From NCBI GenBank assembly GCA_017938245.1, contig JAGBBX010000005.1, positions 1 to 52,228 of the forward strand: 52,228 bases of DNA, in the 5' to 3' direction. Positions within the stretch are counted from its first letter, which is position 1. The number at the start of each line of letters is the position of its first letter. This document shows positions 1 to 7,811 of this stretch, in pieces. The position numbers and the translations under genes are program-made. The notes beneath the pieces are model-generated. The model worked only from the letters and a program-made list of their open reading frames with translations. It was not told where the DNA came from and did not search any database. The stretch comes from Bacteroidaceae bacterium. Lineage in GTDB: Bacteria > Bacteroidota > Bacteroidia > Bacteroidales > Bacteroidaceae.

Positions 1-871
1 TGTCTATGCGGTTGGTCTCACGCATAAGGTCAAGACGCAGGCGGTGCTTCATCTCGCGGGCTTTCTTCACACGCTCCTTGAGTTCTGCCATAGAGACAAA
101 CTCCTCGGCATTGTAGGGATTCATCTCTATATGCTGTGAACGACGCAGGAAGACCATTATCTTGGTGTTGAAGTTATCTACACCTACCGAAGTGAAGGCG
201 TGAGGTGCTAACCTTGTCTGTCCGATGAAGGAGAAATCCTCGTTCACTCTTCCTACACGGCTCTTCTCCCAGAACTCATTCTGCATAAAGGAGGCAGGAA
301 CTATGATCATCAGGAAGCCTGCGGGATTGAGCAGATGATAGGCTTTGTCGATGTAGTACTCTTGTGATAGTCGGAAGTCGAACTTCAGATTGAACGGAGG
401 ATTACCGATGATGGCATCAAAGCGTTGCTCGGAATGGTACTGCTGTATGTCGCATTTCTCGATATGCGCATCGGGATAGAGATACCTTGCAACAGCCACT
501 GCCTTGCTGTCTATGTCAAAGCCATAGACATTGTGTTGGTTCGGCAGATGGTTGAAGAAGTTACCCATACCACAACACATATCGAGAATCATTTCCGATG
601 ATGTGGGAGAGAGTATATCTACCATATCCCGACATACCTCGTGCGGTGTGAAGAACTGGCCCATCTCGAACTCCTTCTTTGCCTCGGCATACTCGTGGTA
701 GCTGGCGAAGTCCGACTGCTTGAGGTTATGCAGTCCTCCGATACCTGTATAGCAGTTGTATATACTCTCCGCAGGAATCATATCCTTACCGGAGTTGATG
801 GCAAAGAGAATCTTCTCGTTGATCTCTGCACGCTTGTTCTGCGGTATCTGTTGTGGTATGATGGCATACAT
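1..871 (-). CDS. N6-adenine DNA methyltransferase, 3' end cut by window
   Basis: Reading leftward from ATG at 871, 290 codons stay open to the window edge, so the C-terminus is missing. The protein has a GQFFTP motif at residues 71-76, a SAM-binding motif I (DMCCGMGNF, 97-105), an acidic motif II region (GFDID, 117-121) and the catalytic NPPF at 157-160. This is the signature of gamma-type N6-adenine methylases of the HsdM/type IIG kind. Such genes are common cargo of Bacteroides conjugative elements, sometimes fused to a helicase, but nothing beyond the methylase domain can be seen. It lies 81 bases downstream of a DUF4942-like gene on the same strand and is probably co-transcribed with it. 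The family is confident; whether it is an orphan methylase or part of a restriction or anti-restriction system is open. Confidence 0.88.
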   Translation of the reverse strand, partial: MYAIIPQQIPQNKRAEINEKILFAINSGKDMIPAESIYNCYTGIGGLHNLKQSDFASYHEYAEAKKEFEMGQFFTPHEVCRDMVDILSPTSSEMILDMCCGMGNFFNHLPNQHNVYGFDIDSKAVAVARYLYPDAHIEKCDIQQYHSEQRFDAIIGNPPFNLKFDFRLSQEYYIDKAYHLLNPAGFLMIIVPASFMQNEFWEKSRVGRVNEDFSFIGQTRLAPHAFTSVGVDNFNTKIMVFLRRSQHIEMNPYNAEEFVSMAELKERVKKAREMKHRLRLDLMRETNRID

Positions 872-903
872 AGCTGTAGTGATTAGAGTGGATAATAATG
901 AAA

Positions 904-934
904 GACACTCCGGAAGCATAGCCTACGGAGTGTC
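904..934 (-). terminator. Intercistronic hairpin
   Basis: Perfect 9-base arms (GACACTCCG / CGGAGTGTC) with a 13-base loop lie between the DUF4942-like gene and the methyltransferase start. No T-run follows on the minus strand, so it may act as partial terminator or mRNA stabiliser rather than full stop. Confidence 0.5.
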
Positions 935-952
935 ATACATATCGTGTGGTCA

Positions 953-1903
953 TCAGTTCTCGTCTCTCAGTTTGATTTCATTCAATCGTAGTCGCTTGAA
1001 ACAGCTCTCAGCGGTTGCACTGTCCTTGAATTTGACATCGATGCGACCATTGGCGTAGAACTTTATGCTCAAGGCATTGGTTGTAGTCAGGTCGTACCAT
1101 CTGGATATATCGACATTACGAGTGTCAAGTCCCATAATCATCTCGATACTTCCACATAGTACATCATCTGCACCAAAGGCAATACCTTCGCAGAACCGGC
1201 TTACCTTACGGTCTGACTCATATTCAAAGTCATACTCTTTGTAATACTCATAGTGAATGGAATCCCAAGAGACAATATCAGGGAAGATGATTTTGTCCTT
1301 CTTCAATTCGGGCTTAACCTTACTCCAGCAAGAAGGTCTGACTGTTTCCAGGAAACGTTTGATCAGTTCATCTTCTGCCGTATCACGGAAACTCTTGCCT
1401 CCGAGATGCTCAATGACTACATCTACATAGGTATTATAGACAGGACGAAAGCCCATAGGCAGAGTCTTCTCATCAACCTTTGGAGATTCAACCGAAACAT
1501 TGTAGGTGTTGTTGAAATACCCGATGATGCGGTTGATGAAGTTCTGTACCGCACTGTGATTCTTGCTTACAAGTTCATTCATAATCTGGAATGGCTTGAA
1601 CTCGTGATGCGTGTAGTCCTCCTTCTCCTTGTTGTAGTAGTCGTGATAACTACGGACGGTATTGCTGCCGTTCTCTTCATACTTGAACTTGATACGACCT
1701 TCGTACTTGTCGGCTTCTGCCTTGAAGATGTTGTACCAACCCTCAATCTGGTCGAGCGTCTTGTAAAGCTCGTTCTGCTGGTTCTGACAATAGATACGGT
1801 CTTGCTCCGTAATCTTGTCCTCGTTTCTCACTTGTACCTTCAAGATACCTGATAGTAGGTCGGTATGACCTGTTTGACTGTTGTTAGATACTACTTGTGA
1901 CAT
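953..1903 (-). CDS. DUF4942-like protein of a mobile element
   Basis: A 316-residue protein from ATG at 1903. The reading frame extends further upstream, but that extension runs through a GC-rich foldback structure and has no protein-like character, so 1903 was chosen. No signal peptide or membrane segment is visible. The C-terminus (NALSIKFYANGRIDVKFKD, near residues 275-293) resembles the end of DUF4942 domains, which are found in phage and Bacteroides mobile-element proteins, often beside or fused to DNA methylases. The methyltransferase immediately downstream agrees with that context. The molecular role is unknown and the DUF4942 assignment rests on recollection of the family, so it is moderate only. 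Confidence 0.65.
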   Translation of the reverse strand: MSQVVSNNSQTGHTDLLSGILKVQVRNEDKITEQDRIYCQNQQNELYKTLDQIEGWYNIFKAEADKYEGRIKFKYEENGSNTVRSYHDYYNKEKEDYTHHEFKPFQIMNELVSKNHSAVQNFINRIIGYFNNTYNVSVESPKVDEKTLPMGFRPVYNTYVDVVIEHLGGKSFRDTAEDELIKRFLETVRPSCWSKVKPELKKDKIIFPDIVSWDSIHYEYYKEYDFEYESDRKVSRFCEGIAFGADDVLCGSIEMIMGLDTRNVDISRWYDLTTTNALSIKFYANGRIDVKFKDSATAESCFKRLRLNEIKLRDEN

Positions 1904-1940
1904 AACATTATTATATTTCTTGTTAGTCCGGCTATTCGGG

Positions 1941-2118
1941 GCCGGAGTTCCCAAACTACAGGCTCTAAAAGGTCGTGTTCTCGTCAGGCAAGGTTGTGTG
2001 GAAAAATACCGCAAGCCCCACGGGGCGAGGATGATTTTTCCACGACACCCGCAGGGCTTGACCTTGCTTGGACGAAAAGAACACGAGTTACCTTTGCCTG
2101 TGGTTTGGTGAACTCGGC
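1941..2118. repeat. 178-base imperfect foldback structure
   Basis: The two halves are near reverse complements in blocks: GCCGGAGTTC with GAACTCGGC, CCAAACTACAGGC with GCCTGTGGTTTGG, TCGTGTTC with GAACACGA, TCGTC with GACGA, GCAAGGT with ACCTTGC, and TGTGGAAAAAT with ATTTTTCCACGACA. The centre carries CAAGCCCCACGGGG and CCCGCAGGGCTTG. It is clearly more GC-rich than its surroundings and lies just upstream of the DUF4942-like gene at the element edge. It could fold in single-stranded DNA or RNA. Function is unknown. Confidence 0.7.
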
Positions 2119-2196
2119 TACGAAATTGTTATGTCTTTTTCTTTATTTCAAAGAGAGTTTTTTTAGGGGATGGATTCTGAAATTGGAGAAAAAATC

Positions 2197-2206
2197 GTAT
2201 CTTTGC
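2197..2206. other. CTnDOT-type core-like 10-mer, possible element end
   Basis: GTATCTTTGC fits GTAnnTTTGC, the core recognised by CTnDOT-family integrases in Bacteroides. It lies between mobile-element genes on the left and chromosome-like genes on the right, as an att site would. The same letters also satisfy the TAnnTTTG promoter box, so this may be only a promoter; no well-spaced TTTG is seen upstream. GTATATTTGC recurs at 2491-2500 and 33310-33319, which shows how easily the motif occurs. Confidence 0.35.
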
Positions 2207-2357
2207 TCTTAGAAAAGAGTTATTTGAAAAGCATGAGGAATATAGTGTAACAAAGCAAGTTAGCAATTTCTTATCCATTGCCCATTCTCATGCAAGTTCT
2301 TCTTAATAGTTTGATATTCAAAGATTCTTAATCAAACTACATCAAATATAAATAAAA

Positions 2358-2490
2358 ACGAGCGAAAAACATTCAAGCAAGCTTGATGTTTCTCGCTCGT
2401 TTGTTCCCAAATTTGCTGTGAACAGCGAATATACACTGCACTCGCTGTGAAAAACATTCAAGCAAGCTTGATGTTTCTCGCTCGTTTGTT
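2358..2490. repeat. Two 42-base repeats with hairpins before the LysM gene
   Basis: An identical 42-base segment occurs at 2364-2405 and 2449-2490. Each holds the arms CAAGC/GCTTG flanked by AAACA/TGTTT. The first copy is extended by ACGAGCGA (2358-2365) pairing with TCGCTCGT (2393-2400). The spacer also has GCTGTGAACAGC. Both copies are followed by an (A/T)ATTTGC segment, so an 85-base unit appears to have been tandemly duplicated and then diverged. Confidence 0.8.
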
Positions 2491-2499
2491 GTATATTTG
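2468..2499 (+). promoter_or_regulatory. Promoter of the LysM gene
   Basis: TATATTTG (2492-2499) is a perfect Bacteroidetes -7 box. CTTG ending at 2470 leaves 21 bases and could serve as the -33 box; it lies inside the second 42-base hairpin repeat, so hairpin formation and promoter use may interfere. Confidence 0.55.
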
Positions 2500-2574
2500 C
2501 AAAATATTATAATAATAACACAAGAAAGACAACACAGCCTATTGACAAGTTGTTTAATTTATATCCTAAGCATT

Positions 2575-4413
2575 ATGAAGAGAATCACATATTTAACCCT
2601 ACTTCTACTACTGTTCACAATAACAGCTACAGCCCAAAGCAGCGACTATTTCATACACACTGTAAGTAAAGGGCAGACCCTATACTCAATCTCCCGTATG
2701 TATCAGACAACAGTGAAAGAGATTATAGACCGGAATCCCGAGTGTGTAAACAAGCTATCCATAGGACAAAAAATTAAAATACGTCAGAACAAACTGCAAA
2801 GTCAGCAACAGGATAGTACAAACAACGGCGAGCGCTATCACACAATACAGCCGGGCGAAACACTGTATCGTTTGGGGCAAAAATACGGTATTACCCCGCA
2901 AGAAATTTGCGAGGCGAACCCCGGCCTTACAATATCGAATTTCCGCAGTGGCGAGGTAATTCTTATCCCTGCACCAAAACAGTCCGCACAACAACCCGTT
3001 GTTGAGCAAAAAGCACCTATCGAACAGACACAACCCGATACTATACCCATACGCACCACACACAAGGTAGCAAAGGGCGAGACTGTGTACCGCATAACAA
3101 AGCTCTATAACATAAGCGAAGAGGAACTGCGCGCAGTTAACCCCGGAATAAAGAAAAACAAACTAAAGAAGAATACAGTAATTAATATTCCATACTCCGC
3201 TCGAGAGCTTGCGCTGATACGTTTCAAAGAGATTGAAAAGCAGCAGAGAGAACAAACCAATGCCGAAGTATTCAAGCGCATTGAGCAGATAAAAGACTCA
3301 ATATCAAACAACGATACATTCGAAGGAATACGCGCAGCAGTAATACTACCCTTCCTCCTCGACAGTTACTCGCCCAACGAGCAGGCGCGTATGGTCGAGT
3401 ATTACGAAGGTTTCCTTATGGCAGTTGAGAAGCTGAAACGTTACGGTTACTCATTCGAGATACACACATTCGACTCGGGAAAAGAGAGCAACAGCCTCGA
3501 GCCCCTCATCGCCGGCGGCGAACTCGACAATATGGACATCATCTTCGGTGCCCTCTACCCCAAGCATAACAAGCAATTGGCCGACTTTGCACGTAAAAAA
3601 GAGATACCCCTCATAATCCCCTTTACTTCTAAAGAGGACGAGATTTTCCGCAACCCGATGGTATATGTGGTGAACACTATGCAATCATACTTTTACTCCG
3701 AAGTCATCGACCACTTCAGCGTAGAGTTCCCCAATGCAAACGTGGTATTTGTAAGCGATAGCATAAACAACAAGAAAGAGTTTGTATCGGCACTAAGCGA
3801 GAGTTTCCAGCAGCGCGGTACCCCCTACTCGACAATATCGTTAAGCGATATTACCAATCCCGAGGTAAACAAAGCAAAACTGCAAGAGCTGATGAAAGAG
3901 GATAAACAGAATATCTTTATTCCCACATCCTCGAATGAGGTAACACTAAGCACTCTGCTTCCCACCCTCATACTTTTGAACAATGACACTATCAACCTAC
4001 CCGATTTCAAACTCTTTGGTTACCCCGAGTGGCAGATATATGCAGGCAATATGCGTAACGAGATATATGAAGTGGACACCTATTTCTACGCATCATTCTT
4101 CAGCCACTATACCCTTCCCGAAGCAAATGCTTTCCAGAACGAATATATCCGCTGGTACAACCGCGCACCACAGAATATTTATCCACGTTACGGAATGTTA
4201 GGATACGACACCGGATACGTATTCCTGCTTGCAATAAGCAAATTCGGGAACAATATGCCCGATAACATAAACAAAGTCTCCTTTACACCGGTACAAACCG
4301 GATTCAAGTTCGAACGCGTAAACAATTGGGGAGGAATGGTAAACAAAAAGATATATTTTGTACGCTACACCCCCGAATACACCATCAAGAAAATTGATTT
4401 TGACAAAAAATGA
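2575..4413 (+). CDS. LysM and periplasmic-binding-like domain protein
   Basis: A 612-residue exported protein. The frame is open from 2497, but the signal peptide starts at ATG 2575 (MKRITYLTLL, cleavage near ATAQ-21) and the promoter -7 box ends at 2499. Three LysM repeats follow at about 25-69, 88-133 and 160-206, each with the G-E/Q-T-L/V-Y core, for binding peptidoglycan. After a short helical linker, from about residue 255, comes a type I periplasmic-binding-like domain beginning with VILPFLLDSY. This architecture is typical of Bacteroidetes proteins often labelled amino-acid ABC substrate-binding, but no transporter genes are nearby. A peptidoglycan-anchored sensor or scaffold is therefore at least as likely. 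It overlaps the next gene by ATGA. Confidence 0.88.
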   Translation: MKRITYLTLLLLLFTITATAQSSDYFIHTVSKGQTLYSISRMYQTTVKEIIDRNPECVNKLSIGQKIKIRQNKLQSQQQDSTNNGERYHTIQPGETLYRLGQKYGITPQEICEANPGLTISNFRSGEVILIPAPKQSAQQPVVEQKAPIEQTQPDTIPIRTTHKVAKGETVYRITKLYNISEEELRAVNPGIKKNKLKKNTVINIPYSARELALIRFKEIEKQQREQTNAEVFKRIEQIKDSISNNDTFEGIRAAVILPFLLDSYSPNEQARMVEYYEGFLMAVEKLKRYGYSFEIHTFDSGKESNSLEPLIAGGELDNMDIIFGALYPKHNKQLADFARKKEIPLIIPFTSKEDEIFRNPMVYVVNTMQSYFYSEVIDHFSVEFPNANVVFVSDSINNKKEFVSALSESFQQRGTPYSTISLSDITNPEVNKAKLQELMKEDKQNIFIPTSSNEVTLSTLLPTLILLNNDTINLPDFKLFGYPEWQIYAGNMRNEIYEVDTYFYASFFSHYTLPEANAFQNEYIRWYNRAPQNIYPRYGMLGYDTGYVFLLAISKFGNNMPDNINKVSFTPVQTGFKFERVNNWGGMVNKKIYFVRYTPEYTIKKIDFDKK

Positions 4414-5102
4414 GCAAAAGAGTATTCCACATTATTGCAGCACTGATGCTGGCAATATCGGCAGCAGCACAAGTAGAACAACCACGCAACATCCTTGAGA
4501 TTGGTGTTGCCGGCGGACTTAATATGAGCCAGATGGATATGCAGCCAAAGATTGGTCAGAAGTATCTTAACGGCCTTAATGGTGGTCTCAGCATACGATA
4601 CACCAGCGAGAAGTATTTCAATATGATATGCGCTGCACAACTCGAGGTCAACTTCTCGCAAAGAGGATGGGAAGAAGATTTCGACGACCAGACCGGCAAC
4701 AGCTACAAGAGAACGCTCAACTACATTGAGATACCTTTCTTTGCCCATTTAGCTTTTGGAAAAGAGCCACGCGGAGCACAGTTCTTCATCAATCTTGGTC
4801 CTCAGGTAGGTTTTCTCTTAGGTGACGAAGAGGAGTATATAGGCAGTTGGGACATCGAGAGTCGCCCTATAAGCACACAACCCGTCTACGGCAAGAGTGT
4901 AGATAAGAAATTTGAATATGGAATTGCGGGAGGTCTTGGACTCGAAGTAAAAACCAAAGCCGGCAACTTCATTATAGAGGGCCGATACTACTACGGACTG
5001 AGCGATATATTCAACAACTCAAAAACCGACGATTACGGGCGCTCGGCAAACAATACAATTTCGGCAAGAATAGGATATTCGATACCAATATTTAATCGTT
5101 AA
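4410..5102 (+). CDS. PorT-like outer-membrane beta-barrel protein
   Basis: A 230-residue protein with a signal peptide (cleaved near AISAAAQ-21). Alternating amphipathic strands follow, such as EIGVAGGLNMSQM, GLSIRYTSEKYFNMICAAQL, YIEIPFFAHLAFG and a terminal strand ISARIGYSIPIF. The ILEIGVAGGLN start and YIEIPF segment are typical of the PorT/outer-membrane beta-barrel family of Bacteroidetes. The start overlaps the stop of the LysM/PBP gene (ATGA), implying translational coupling and a joint envelope role. The function of this particular barrel is unknown. A strong terminator follows directly. Confidence 0.85.
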   Translation: MSKRVFHIIAALMLAISAAAQVEQPRNILEIGVAGGLNMSQMDMQPKIGQKYLNGLNGGLSIRYTSEKYFNMICAAQLEVNFSQRGWEEDFDDQTGNSYKRTLNYIEIPFFAHLAFGKEPRGAQFFINLGPQVGFLLGDEEEYIGSWDIESRPISTQPVYGKSVDKKFEYGIAGGLGLEVKTKAGNFIIEGRYYYGLSDIFNNSKTDDYGRSANNTISARIGYSIPIFNR

Positions 5103-5146
5103 ACAAAAACAACACCGCTCATTGTGAAGCGGCGTTGTTTTTGTTT
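5101..5146. terminator. Bidirectional terminator
   Basis: A long stem pairs AAACAAAAACAAC plus CCGC with GCGG plus GTTGTTTTTGTTT, with T-rich tails on both strands. It ends the rightward LysM/barrel pair and the leftward gene at 5164. Confidence 0.9.
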
Positions 5147-5163
5147 ACGATATTTACAAATTA

Positions 5164-5952
5164 TCAGATGCTTCGATTATATCCATCAGCATCCCTGCCA
5201 TCAAATGTTACATCCTCTGCAGGTGATGCAGGGTTACCATCATTAGAGAGTCTGTAATACAATTCCACATACATAAACTCCGAGATAATAGATGTCACAT
5301 ATAATCCAACACAACAACAGATAAATCCCACTATATTCAAAAGTACTACAATAATACCAATCAATAACAAATCAAAGAAACGTCCCTCTGTCATATTCCA
5401 AGAACGAGAAAACACTTCACTGAGTGTAAGCTCCGGTTTATTGGCTGCTATAATAGGAACAAACATCAAGCGTACTTGTAAGAATATACCCGGTAAGATA
5501 CAAAATACATAACCTATACCTATAATAATTCCCGATAGCAACGTACATATCAGGAAGAACCAGTAACCACTGAACCCGCCTTTTATTATCGCTGTCATAT
5601 CGACACTATCTTTCTCCTTGGCACTAAGCAACACACGATTACGCACCAAGTCGATATACATACGAATTAAACCGCACACAAGTGCCAAAAGAAGCATTAC
5701 CGCGTAGTTTTTCAGCAAAGAAACAGGAGCAGCATCAATCTGTTTTGCAATCCACTCCTCCTCGGTCAAGTAATTACCACTCAACAGCTCTGCATAATAA
5801 CTCGAATAGAAGTAGCTGCTTGGCATATTATAGAGCATTCCGCCAACCAACATTAAAAGAAATATTGGCAAGAAATGCTTCTTGGTAAGTCCCCAAGCAG
5901 AGTCAAAGACACTACTAACACCCAAATCGGGTACAAAAGTTTTATTTTCCAT
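5164..5952 (-). CDS. Polytopic membrane protein, DUF975/GPDPase-membrane-like
   Basis: A 262-residue protein with about five or six hydrophobic segments, including FLPIFLLMLVGGMLYN (about 27-42), YAVMLLLALVCGLIRMYI, FFLICTLLSGIIIGIGYVF and LLLIGIIVVLLNIVGFICCC. The segment GIFLQVRLMFVPIIAANKPELTLSEVF-SWNMTEG matches a pattern seen in bacterial DUF975 and GPDPase-membrane-type proteins. There is no catalytic domain. Homologues in Bacteroidetes are uncharacterised and occasionally mislabelled as a monooxygenase. It is followed by a DUF2752 gene upstream on the same strand with a 12-base gap, so the two are probably one transcript. Confidence 0.7.
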   Translation of the reverse strand: MENKTFVPDLGVSSVFDSAWGLTKKHFLPIFLLMLVGGMLYNMPSSYFYSSYYAELLSGNYLTEEEWIAKQIDAAPVSLLKNYAVMLLLALVCGLIRMYIDLVRNRVLLSAKEKDSVDMTAIIKGGFSGYWFFLICTLLSGIIIGIGYVFCILPGIFLQVRLMFVPIIAANKPELTLSEVFSRSWNMTEGRFFDLLLIGIIVVLLNIVGFICCCVGLYVTSIISEFMYVELYYRLSNDGNPASPAEDVTFDGRDADGYNRSI

Positions 5953-5964
5953 ATAATTTAAAAA

Positions 5965-6339
5965 TTAAATATAATTTCTTATTATTCCCCATAGCAATAA
6001 TATAATAAGGTACACAAGCAGAGCTCTATCGGTAAATAGCACAGCCAATGTATAATGCGGATGTCGATTGGCATAATCGGGGAAAAGCAGCCTCACAACA
6101 CCAAGCAATATCAACGGTAATGCGCAAAAGAGCAGACGATTATAATTATATGCTTCTGTCCACTCGCCTTGCAGTATCGAGGCAACCATACGCTGTCCGC
6201 CACATAAAGGGCAATCCCAACCAGTCAACTGATGAAAAGGGCATATAACCATCCACTTCTCACCAATAGGAGAAGCCATAAGCAGCAATTCCACAACAAA
6301 TATGCCGATAATAATACCGCTTACCCACCTGTTACTCAT
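5965..6339 (-). CDS. DUF2752 membrane protein
   Basis: A 124-residue membrane protein with three hydrophobic segments. It carries the family signature CPFHQLTGWDCPLCGGQR at residues 33-50, followed by LQGEWTEAYNYN, which fits the DUF2752 pattern (cysteines, GGxR, then a small A-x-x-x-N segment). The cysteines may bind metal or form a disulfide, but no function is established. It sits six bases downstream of rfbD on the same strand and 12 bases upstream of the membrane-protein gene, so it may be co-transcribed with rfbCD. Confidence 0.88.
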   Translation of the reverse strand: MSNRWVSGIIIGIFVVELLLMASPIGEKWMVICPFHQLTGWDCPLCGGQRMVASILQGEWTEAYNYNRLLFCALPLILLGVVRLLFPDYANRHPHYTLAVLFTDRALLVYLIILLLWGIIRNYI

Positions 6340-6345
6340 TTTCTA

Positions 6346-7221
6346 TTACAAAGATTGCCTCGCATATATTCTCTTCAAACAATATATGAGCGACTCTCGC
6401 CAATGCGGAATATCCACCCCAAAAGTACTCTTTATCTTGCTCTTGTCGAGCACCGAATATGGAGGACGCGTCACCGGCGAAGGAAACTCATTGCTGTGGC
6501 AAGGCTCTATGCGGCAGTTCTTATGTCCAACGAGACGTGCTATCTCAACGGCAAAGTCGTACCACGAGCAGACACCCTCGTCGCTGAAATGGTAAATACC
6601 CTCGTTACCACTGTAGAGATTACCCTCGATAATAGAAAATATTGTAAGCGCAAGGTCGCCTGCGTATGTAGGTGAACCCACCTGGTCGAATACGACTTTT
6701 ATACTCTCTTTCTCGGCTGTGAGACGAAGCATTGTCTTAACAAAATTATGACCGAATTCGCTGTATAGCCACGCAGTACGTATTACAATAGCCTTACAAC
6801 CTACTCGCTTAACCGCCTCTTCTCCGGCCAATTTAGTGCGTCCGTATGCACCAAGAGGGGCAAGAGACATATCCTCGGTACGCGGTGTGTTGCCGTCGGT
6901 TCCAAAGACATAATCGGTGGATATATGAAACAATGTGCCATCGACACTCTTTACAGCCTTTGCGATATTCTCCACAGCAGTGGCATTTACCTTGTAAGCA
7001 GTCTCTTCATCACTCTCGGCTTTGTCGACATTGGTATATGCGACACAGTTAACAACCACTTCTACCCCATTCTCTGAGACGAATCGTTGCACAGCGTCGG
7101 CATCGGTTACATCAAGTTCCTCAATATCTGTAAAAAGATAATTATTGGACGACAATTCGCCCAAACGACGCATCTCATTGCCAAGTTGACCATTGGCACC
7201 GGTTACTAAAATCGTCTTCAT
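6346..7221 (-). CDS. rfbD: dTDP-4-dehydrorhamnose reductase
   Basis: A 291-residue short-chain reductase that performs the last NAD(P)H-dependent step of dTDP-L-rhamnose synthesis. The glycine motif TGANGQLGNEMR is at residues 7-18, the ISTDYVFGT segment supplies the catalytic Ser/Thr, and YGRTK holds the catalytic Tyr and Lys. Length fits RmlD. The start overlaps the stop of rfbC (ATGA), so the two are translated together. The partner genes rfbA and rfbB are about 11 kb away in the exopolysaccharide operon on the opposite strand. Confidence 0.95.
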   Translation of the reverse strand: MKTILVTGANGQLGNEMRRLGELSSNNYLFTDIEELDVTDADAVQRFVSENGVEVVVNCVAYTNVDKAESDEETAYKVNATAVENIAKAVKSVDGTLFHISTDYVFGTDGNTPRTEDMSLAPLGAYGRTKLAGEEAVKRVGCKAIVIRTAWLYSEFGHNFVKTMLRLTAEKESIKVVFDQVGSPTYAGDLALTIFSIIEGNLYSGNEGIYHFSDEGVCSWYDFAVEIARLVGHKNCRIEPCHSNEFPSPVTRPPYSVLDKSKIKSTFGVDIPHWRESLIYCLKRIYARQSL

Positions 7222-7790
7222 TCGTAAAGATTCTCGTTATAATCGAACAGATAGTCGGCATCGGAGAGTCTCTTATGATGTTTATCTTTCTCTGAGAGAA
7301 TCACCTTATCGGCAGGAATATGCCAATCAATAGCCAACTGTTCATCGTCCCAAGCTATTGCCCCCTCGCTCTCGCGGCAGTAGTAATTATCGCATTTATA
7401 TTGAAATATCACCTCGGGTGTAAGCACCGAGAATCCGTGAGCGAAGCCGCGCGGAATAAAAAGCTGACGGTGGTTCTCTTCGCTCAGCTCTACTGCGACA
7501 TATTTCCCGAATGTAGGCGAGCCTTTTCTTATATCAACCGCAACATCAAGCACTGCACCTTTTACAACACGTACCAGCTTGCTTTGCGAATGTTTGCCTT
7601 TCTGAAAATGCAGCCCACGCAACACCCCGTATGATGATTTTGACTCGTTATCCTGCACAAACTCCATTGGGCGCACATTTTTGTTGAAATCGGCCTGCGA
7701 AAATGTCTCCTTAAAGTAGCCACGTTCGTCACAGATTACACGAGGTTCAATAATCACCACCCCATCAATATCTGTCTTTATATATTCCAT
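7218..7790 (-). CDS. rfbC: dTDP-4-dehydrorhamnose 3,5-epimerase
   Basis: A 190-residue cupin epimerase of the RmlC family, converting dTDP-4-keto-6-deoxyglucose to the L-lyxo form. The diagnostic stretch GVLRGLHFQ carries the catalytic His; KLVRVVKGAVLDVAVDIR and FIPRGFAHGFSVL are the core cupin strands. Length is standard. It is the first gene of a leftward unit with rfbD. The region upstream (7812-8006) is a repeat-like element with terminal inverted repeats rather than an obvious promoter. Confidence 0.96.
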   Translation of the reverse strand: MEYIKTDIDGVVIIEPRVICDERGYFKETFSQADFNKNVRPMEFVQDNESKSSYGVLRGLHFQKGKHSQSKLVRVVKGAVLDVAVDIRKGSPTFGKYVAVELSEENHRQLFIPRGFAHGFSVLTPEVIFQYKCDNYYCRESEGAIAWDDEQLAIDWHIPADKVILSEKDKHHKRLSDADYLFDYNENLYE

Positions 7791-7811
7791 TGTTTTTTCT
7801 ATTTCTCTATT

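Noticed and set aside
1253-1852. Plus-strand 199-codon frame opposite the DUF4942-like gene
   Set aside because: It is a hydrophobic Leu/Val-rich antisense shadow of a frame with better protein character and a downstream partner on the minus strand.
1881-2212. Short plus-strand frames over the foldback structure
   Set aside because: They lie entirely in the inverted repeat and show no family resemblance.
2221-2340. tRNA or tRNA fragment as attachment site
   Set aside because: No acceptor stem, T-loop or CCA pattern could be built; GCATGAG/CTCATGC pairing alone is not a tRNA.
3105-4010. Several minus-strand frames inside the LysM/PBP gene
   Set aside because: Cys/Ser-rich antisense shadows of a well-supported coding frame.
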